51,211 nucleotides of DNA, taken from positions 1 through 51,211 of the forward strand of contig JAPLDX010000047.1 of NCBI GenBank assembly GCA_026391215.1. Direction: 5' to 3'. The DNA is from Bacteroidia bacterium. GTDB lineage: Bacteria > Bacteroidota > Bacteroidia > Bacteroidales > VadinHA17. Both the position numbers and the translations under genes were made by a program. Of this stretch, positions 46,541 through 51,211 are shown piece by piece; within the stretch, counting starts at the first letter, position 1; every line of letters starts with the position of its first letter. The notes under the pieces are model-generated. The model made no database searches and was not told the DNA's origin. It saw only the letters and a list, made by a program, of their open reading frames with translations.

Positions 46541-48475
46541 TTGGATATTAAGAAACTCTCATTAGCGGGAGTTGTTGTTGCATTGGGTATTGTTTTCGGA
46601 GATCTCGGAACAAGCCCTCTTTATGTAATGAAGGCAATAGTAGCTGGAGGAGGTGAATTCAATGAACTTCTAATTTATGGTTCTATGTCCTGTATATTTT
46701 GGACATTGACTCTCCAAACTACAATAAAATATGTACTTATAACCATGAGGGCAGACAATAAGGGAGAAGGTGGAATTTATGCCCTTTTTGCCCTTTTAAA
46801 AAGGAAACCTTCATGGGCTGCGATATTAACAATGATTGGCGCAAGTGCATTATTAGCTGATGGAGTAATAACTCCGGCAATTACTGTTACATCGTCAATC
46901 GAAGGGTTACAGCTGTACAATCCCGAAATACCTGTAATCGCCATAGTTCTATTAATATTTGCTGGTCTTTTCTTTATGCAGCAATATGGAACAAACATCG
47001 TTGGAACTTCATTTGGGCCTATTATGGTCATTTGGTTTTTAATGCTTTCATTTTTAGGTTTAAGTCAACTTATCAATCACCCTGAAGTACTAAAAGCATT
47101 AAATCCTTATTATACTATACTCTTCCTGACAAAATATCCCGGAGGATTTATATTACTGGGAGCTGTTTTTCTTGCCACTACCGGAGCAGAAGCCTTATAT
47201 TCTGACCTTGGGCATTGTGGAATAAAAAACATAAGGATATCATGGATATTTGTAAAAACTGCTCTTGTCCTTAACTATCTTGGTCAGTGTGCATGGTTAA
47301 TAACTAAAGAGGGTCTTCAAGCTGATGTAAATCCATTTTACGGGATAATGCCAGGATGGTTTTTAGTCCCGGGAATTTTTATTGCTACAGCAGCAGCTAT
47401 TATAGCCAGTCAGGCTCTTATAACCGGATCATTCACACTTATAAGTGAAGCAATATCCCTGAATTTCTGGCCAAAACTCAGAATCTTAAATCCCACTTTT
47501 TTAAAAGGACAGGTTTATGTACCGTATGTAAACTGGTTTTTATGGATTGCCTGCAGTTTCGTGGTTGTTTTCTTCAAAAAATCCTCTAATATGGAAGCTG
47601 CGTATGGCCTCTCTATAACTTTGACGATGATAATGACCACTCTGTTATTATCGTTCCATTTATATCAAAAAGGAATAAAACATAGATTTATACTTTTGCT
47701 TTTGCTTGTCTACCTGACCATAGAAGGTAGTTTCCTTATTGCCAATCTCCATAAATTCAGCAATGGAGGATGGTTTACATTACTTTTAGCTTCTCTGTTT
47801 TCTTTGATTATGTATGGTTGGTATTTTGGGAGAAAACTAAAGAACAGATATGTAACATTCGTCAGGCTGGATAAATACATTGAATTATTTAAGACGCTGG
47901 CAAAGGATAATTCAGTGCCAAAGATGGCAACCAACCTTGTTTATATCATTAAAGCAAACATACCTGATCAGGTTGAATCAAAAGTAATTCATTCAATATT
48001 CCACAAACAGCCTAAACGGGCAAATATATACTGGTTTATTCATGTTGATAGAACTGATGAACCAGATACTTTTAATTATAGGGTAACACATATCATCCCG
48101 GAAGTGTTGATCAGGATAGATTTTTACATAGGTTTTAGAGTCGTACCCAAAATTAATCTCTATTTCAAAGAGGTTCTGGAAGACCTGACTGAGTCAGGTG
48201 AGATTAAACTTGAAAGTAGCTTTGATTCTCTCAGGAAGCGGTCTTTCCCTTCAGATTTCATTTATATTCTTATTGACAGAGTCATGACTAAGGACTATCA
48301 ACTTTCATCTCTTGAAAACGTTACTCTTTTCCTTCATAATATTTCAAGATTAATATGTATTTCCGACGTAAATGCATTAAACCTTGATTCAACTAATACT
48401 ATTGAGGAGAAAGTCCCTATCACTATTAGCCAACCTCTAAATGGAAGAATTAGCAGGTCAGTGAAAACAGAATAG
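46541..48475 (+). CDS. kup: KUP-family potassium transporter
   Basis: A low-affinity K+/H+ symporter of 644 residues with about twelve membrane helices in the first 430 residues and a cytoplasmic C-terminal domain. The signature ALGIVFGDLGTSPLYVMKAI lies in helix 1, and KGEGGIYALFALLKR, ADGVITPAITVTSSIEGLQ and TTGAEALYSDLGHCG follow. I place the start at TTG 46541, seven bases after GGAGG (46529-46533), a rare clear Shine-Dalgarno in this window; a GTG at 46520 would add seven residues with no such site. Its promoter carries the potassium-type half-sites, so the neighbouring kinase/regulator pair probably controls it. Confidence 0.92.
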   Translation: MDIKKLSLAGVVVALGIVFGDLGTSPLYVMKAIVAGGGEFNELLIYGSMSCIFWTLTLQTTIKYVLITMRADNKGEGGIYALFALLKRKPSWAAILTMIGASALLADGVITPAITVTSSIEGLQLYNPEIPVIAIVLLIFAGLFFMQQYGTNIVGTSFGPIMVIWFLMLSFLGLSQLINHPEVLKALNPYYTILFLTKYPGGFILLGAVFLATTGAEALYSDLGHCGIKNIRISWIFVKTALVLNYLGQCAWLITKEGLQADVNPFYGIMPGWFLVPGIFIATAAAIIASQALITGSFTLISEAISLNFWPKLRILNPTFLKGQVYVPYVNWFLWIACSFVVVFFKKSSNMEAAYGLSITLTMIMTTLLLSFHLYQKGIKHRFILLLLLVYLTIEGSFLIANLHKFSNGGWFTLLLASLFSLIMYGWYFGRKLKNRYVTFVRLDKYIELFKTLAKDNSVPKMATNLVYIIKANIPDQVESKVIHSIFHKQPKRANIYWFIHVDRTDEPDTFNYRVTHIIPEVLIRIDFYIGFRVVPKINLYFKEVLEDLTESGEIKLESSFDSLRKRSFPSDFIYILIDRVMTKDYQLSSLENVTLFLHNISRLICISDVNALNLDSTNTIEEKVPITISQPLNGRISRSVKTE

Positions 48476-48546
48476 AATGATCATAAAGTTGAACACTTTT
48501 TTTTATCACCTCCAATTATTGATAGGTTTGTACTATATTTGCAGAC

Positions 48547-48852
48547 ATGGGGAAAATAAAAAAATCCAAACGCTATCTGTTTTTAACACTTACTTTTTTA
48601 TTGTTAATAGCTAATTGTGTATCTATTAATTTGATCCCCCAGAACGAAATAATTTTAACTTGTGAATGTCCGGATTTTTCAGACAATTGTGAACATTCAC
48701 ATAACCAAAGTCTGGAAGATGATGTCCTATACGTTGAAAAAACAATAAATCTCTGCAAATTAGAAATTCATAAGAATTTACTTTCATTTTCTAATTCTAA
48801 TTTCAAAAACATTTTCATTTCACAAATCTGGCAGCCACCAAAAAACTCTTAA
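48547..48852 (+). CDS. Small secreted Cys/His-containing protein before a cation transporter
   Basis: A 101-residue protein with one N-terminal hydrophobic segment (about 9-28), either a signal peptide or an anchor, preceded by Lys-rich residues. A cluster of possible metal ligands follows: CECPDFSDNCEHSH holds three Cys and two His within 14 residues. It ends in FISQIWQPPKNS. Small proteins with a WQPPK-like tail precede metal-efflux genes in Bacteroidota, which fits the CDF gene 49 bp downstream. Metal sensing or delivery is inferred, not shown. A -7-like TATATTTG is at 48534-48541. Confidence 0.6.
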   Translation: MGKIKKSKRYLFLTLTFLLLIANCVSINLIPQNEIILTCECPDFSDNCEHSHNQSLEDDVLYVEKTINLCKLEIHKNLLSFSNSNFKNIFISQIWQPPKNS

Positions 48853-48901
48853 TCCATTTCATTTGTTGTTCAGTAGAGTTTAATTATTCAACTTTTCTAA
48901 A

Positions 48902-49810
48902 ATGGTAAAAGAGAAAAAAAGGGTGGCGCTAATCTCTGTTTTTGCCGCTATATTTTTAACAGGATTTAAGTTGGTTATTGGCATTTTGACAGGCAGCCTG
49001 GGGATTCTATCCGAAGCATTGCATTCGGGACTCGATTTGGTTGCAGCTGTAATAACGTATTTTTCAGTCAGGATTTCTGATAAACCAGCCGACACGGAAC
49101 ATAACTATGGACATGGTAAGATCGAGAATTTCTCTGCCTTGATCGAAACCATCTTGCTTCTTATCACCTGTGGATGGATTATATCCGAAGCAATGGAAAG
49201 ACTTATATCCGGAAAGACTCAAATTGAGGTAAATGTTTGGAGTTATGTAGTTGTAATCAGCTCAATTATAATTGATACAACACGCTCACGAGCACTATAC
49301 AAAGTTGCAAAGAAGTACAATAGTCAGGCTCTTGAGGCGGATGCATTACATTTCTCGTCAGACATCTGGAGTTCAGCTGTCGTATTATTCGGTCTTATTT
49401 GTGCGAACTTTGGCTTTTTCTTTGCCGATTCTGTTGCTGCATTGGTTGTTGCTTTAATTGTATTGTTTGTCTCATATAAGCTGGGGAAAAGAGCTGTAGA
49501 TGTTTTACTCGATAAAGCGCCACAAGAGACAACTGAGAAAGTCAAACAAGTATTGACTACATATAACGAAGTGAAGAAATTCCATAGTTTAAAAATTCGA
49601 ACAGCGGGTGCTGATACTTTCATAAAGTTCAATATTCATTTAGAGCCGGATTCAAGCCTTAGAAATGTCCATGAATTATGCGATAAGATTGAAAAAGACT
49701 TAATTGGTATAATCCCAAGAAGTGAAGTATATATTCATGCCGAGCCTCAGGATATTAGCCACATTCAGGCAGAAACTATGACAACCTTTCCAACGAACGC
49801 GGGAGACTAA
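48902..49810 (+). CDS. Cation diffusion facilitator (CDF) transporter
   Basis: A 302-residue inner-membrane exporter of divalent metals (Zn, Fe, Co, Cd or Mn). Six helices are followed by a cytoplasmic metal-binding domain. Helix 2 holds SEALHSGLD and helix 5 holds EADALHFSSD, the paired His/Asp sets of the transport site; YGHGKIENFSALIE follows helix 2. The C-terminal domain (KKFHSLKIRTAGADTFIKFN, HLEPDSSLRNVHELCDKIE, VYIHAEP) has the His/Asp positions of CDF dimers. The metal cannot be named. It follows the Cys/His protein on the same strand. Confidence 0.92.
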   Translation: MVKEKKRVALISVFAAIFLTGFKLVIGILTGSLGILSEALHSGLDLVAAVITYFSVRISDKPADTEHNYGHGKIENFSALIETILLLITCGWIISEAMERLISGKTQIEVNVWSYVVVISSIIIDTTRSRALYKVAKKYNSQALEADALHFSSDIWSSAVVLFGLICANFGFFFADSVAALVVALIVLFVSYKLGKRAVDVLLDKAPQETTEKVKQVLTTYNEVKKFHSLKIRTAGADTFIKFNIHLEPDSSLRNVHELCDKIEKDLIGIIPRSEVYIHAEPQDISHIQAETMTTFPTNAGD

Positions 49811-49827
49811 TTACTTTATTGCTTGTG

Positions 49828-50532
49828 TTAATAGTTTTTCTTTTCTACTTGTTTTAAAATGTCGTTCATCATATCTATCTGAACTTTTTGTAACTCCAGG
49901 AGTTCTTGCTGTTGGTCCATAATAAAATGGTCAATTTTTTCATGTAGTGTCCTTATCTCTAATTCTGATTTAAGGTTTATCATATAGTCTTTCTTAGACC
50001 TATCCCTGTCTTTTTCTTCCTGTCGATTCTGACTCATCATAATCACTGGTGCTTGCAACGCTGCCAGACACGACAAAATTAGATTTAGAAGTATGAACGG
50101 ATAGGGGTCAAATCCTTTATTGATAAGCCAAAATATATTGATAGAAATCCAGATAACAATAAACACTCCAAATGAAATAATAAATGTCCAGCTGCCACCA
50201 AATGAAGCAACTTTGTCAGCAATTCTTTGTCCGGTAGTTAATATTTGTTTCTCGTCACCGTCTATTTTATCTGTTAAAGTATTATTGTTAGTTACTGAGG
50301 TTAACACGGTCTTTTCAAGTTCAGTCAGCTCTCCAATTTCTTTAACCAGATAATCCGAGATGGCCTTTTCTCTATAGCTATTTAGTTCGCTCAGAGAAAT
50401 ATAGCTCTCATGTGAAAACTGAGGATTATCTTTTTGAATTAAATTTAAAATAGAATGTCTGATTGTTTTAGCCGAAACTTTTTCAGAAATCGGAAAATCT
50501 ATGTTTGAGATATCACTACGAAAAGTTTTCAT
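49828..50532 (-). CDS. DUF1003 membrane protein
   Basis: A 234-residue protein. After a soluble N-terminus (about 1-110) come two membrane segments (about 112-132 and 144-165) with the DUF1003 marks ADKVASFGGSWTFI, FDPYPFILLNLILSCLAALQAP and VIMMSQNRQEEKDR, then a long charged helix, probably a coiled coil (EIRTLHEKIDHFIMDQQQEL). The family is widespread but has no established role. It is convergent with the CDF gene, 17 bp apart. Confidence 0.85.
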   Translation of the reverse strand: MKTFRSDISNIDFPISEKVSAKTIRHSILNLIQKDNPQFSHESYISLSELNSYREKAISDYLVKEIGELTELEKTVLTSVTNNNTLTDKIDGDEKQILTTGQRIADKVASFGGSWTFIISFGVFIVIWISINIFWLINKGFDPYPFILLNLILSCLAALQAPVIMMSQNRQEEKDRDRSKKDYMINLKSELEIRTLHEKIDHFIMDQQQELLELQKVQIDMMNDILKQVEKKNY

Positions 50533-50638
50533 ATTTTGATTTTTTGTTTTTTAAAATGGCGGATAACTCGTTTATATGTCTGCTAAAGGTAAATATAATT
50601 GATCATGCGGGTTTTGTGATTCCCCGATACACTCTTTT

Positions 50639-51211
50639 CTATTCCTGTCCTATCCTGTACAAATACTTTTGTGTTCTCAATATAACCGAATTTCTTAAAA
50701 TTGCAGGCGTTGCCCAAATCCCTGAATCCATTTGATTCTTTGCGACAACATCATATTTCCGATCTGCCTTTATTGCCAGAACCTCCCCTTTTACAGAGAA
50801 GAACCAGATATTACCATTTACATATATTGGTGAGGCGTCATAATTTGATGTCATGTGTGTTGACCAGATTTCTTCTCCTGTGGCTGCATCAAGACACATG
50901 AGAATGTTCCTGGTATTTACTGTAAAGATCAATCCGGCTTTAATTACAGGTGTCAGGCATTGGTTTCGTGACAGTTCATCCCTTTTTTTCCAGAGGACAT
51001 TTGTACCGGTTATATCACCATTGCCATCAGGATCAACTGCAAGTAATTCGTTATAATTGGTGCCGTCACAGGCAACCATATATCCGGTGTACCAGAATAA
51101 TACTCCTTTTTCTGTAAAGGGCATAGCCACTGTCGATTCGGCACCATCCACCACTCTCCATATTTCCTTGCCGGTATTGGGATCGTAAGCTATAGAGACG
51201 GCGGAACCGTT
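50639..51211 (-). CDS. PQQ-like beta-propeller protein (C-terminal part)
   Basis: The frame runs off the right edge without a start, leaving 190 C-terminal residues. Propeller blade ends of the PQQ type recur: AYDPNTGKEIWRVV, LLAVDPDGNGD, MCLDAATGEEIWSTHM and VLAIKADRKYDVV. These tryptophan-docking repeats occur in PQQ dehydrogenases and in BamB-like and other non-enzymatic propellers. No catalytic residues or signal peptide are visible because the N-terminus is outside. The 106 bp between it and the DUF1003 gene shows nothing notable. Confidence 0.8.
   Translation of the reverse strand, partial: NGSAVSIAYDPNTGKEIWRVVDGAESTVAMPFTEKGVLFWYTGYMVACDGTNYNELLAVDPDGNGDITGTNVLWKKRDELSRNQCLTPVIKAGLIFTVNTRNILMCLDAATGEEIWSTHMTSNYDASPIYVNGNIWFFSVKGEVLAIKADRKYDVVAKNQMDSGIWATPAILRNSVILRTQKYLYRIGQE

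Overview
The window comes from the chromosome of a member of the Bacteroidota, probably a Bacteroidales/Marinilabiliales-type environmental or gut anaerobe. The grounds are promoters of the TTTG / TANNTTTG type, near absence of Shine-Dalgarno sequences, AT-rich intergenic DNA, secreted proteins ending their signal peptide in ...AQ, and typical families: a FISUMP lipoprotein, a tricorn protease homologue, a P1-family peptidase and a GH2 enzyme of the exo-glucosaminidase type. No tRNA, rRNA, CRISPR array, transposase or phage gene was seen.

Layout. 1-171: start of a saccharopine-dehydrogenase-like gene. 244-3033: a GC-rich palindromic repeat, then mutS interrupted by a single TAG at the Walker B glutamate codon. 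3051-8747: a sugar operon (GH2 glycosidase, ROK kinase, MFS permease, SIS-domain protein). 8852-12094: secreted and membrane proteins plus a P1 peptidase. 12095-17235 (minus): tricorn protease and the GTPase TypA/BipA. 17406-23658: acyl-CoA ligase, a two-domain pectate-lyase-like protein and a FISUMP lipoprotein. 23735-31594 (minus): complete kdpFABCDE. 32122-39360 (minus): a DOPA-dioxygenase-like gene, a YVTN propeller protein and a TolC/adaptor/RND efflux system. 39673-43190: an outer-membrane protein, a Tat-exported DegT-type aminotransferase and a broken slipin gene. 43470-48475: a second potassium locus with two tiny genes, a second KdpE, a KdpD-like kinase lacking the usual N-terminal sensor part, and kup on the other strand. 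48547-51211: a small Cys/His protein, a CDF cation transporter, a DUF1003 protein and the end of a PQQ-propeller protein.

The most interesting structure joins the two potassium loci. Five promoters share one 67-68 bp architecture: two half-sites like CTTTATA spaced 11 bp, a 13-14 bp gap, two more half-sites 11 bp apart, exactly 10 bp, then a -7 element TANNTTTG. They lie before kdpF, before a frameshifted remnant of an APC-type (KimA-like) permease, before kup, and before two unannotated genes of 46 and 45 codons. The two KdpE paralogues are about 80% identical by eye, with near-identical DNA-binding ends. This points to one KdpE-type regulon that includes two new small proteins. The remnant's promoter has decayed at the -7 element and the proximal half-site, in step with its gene.
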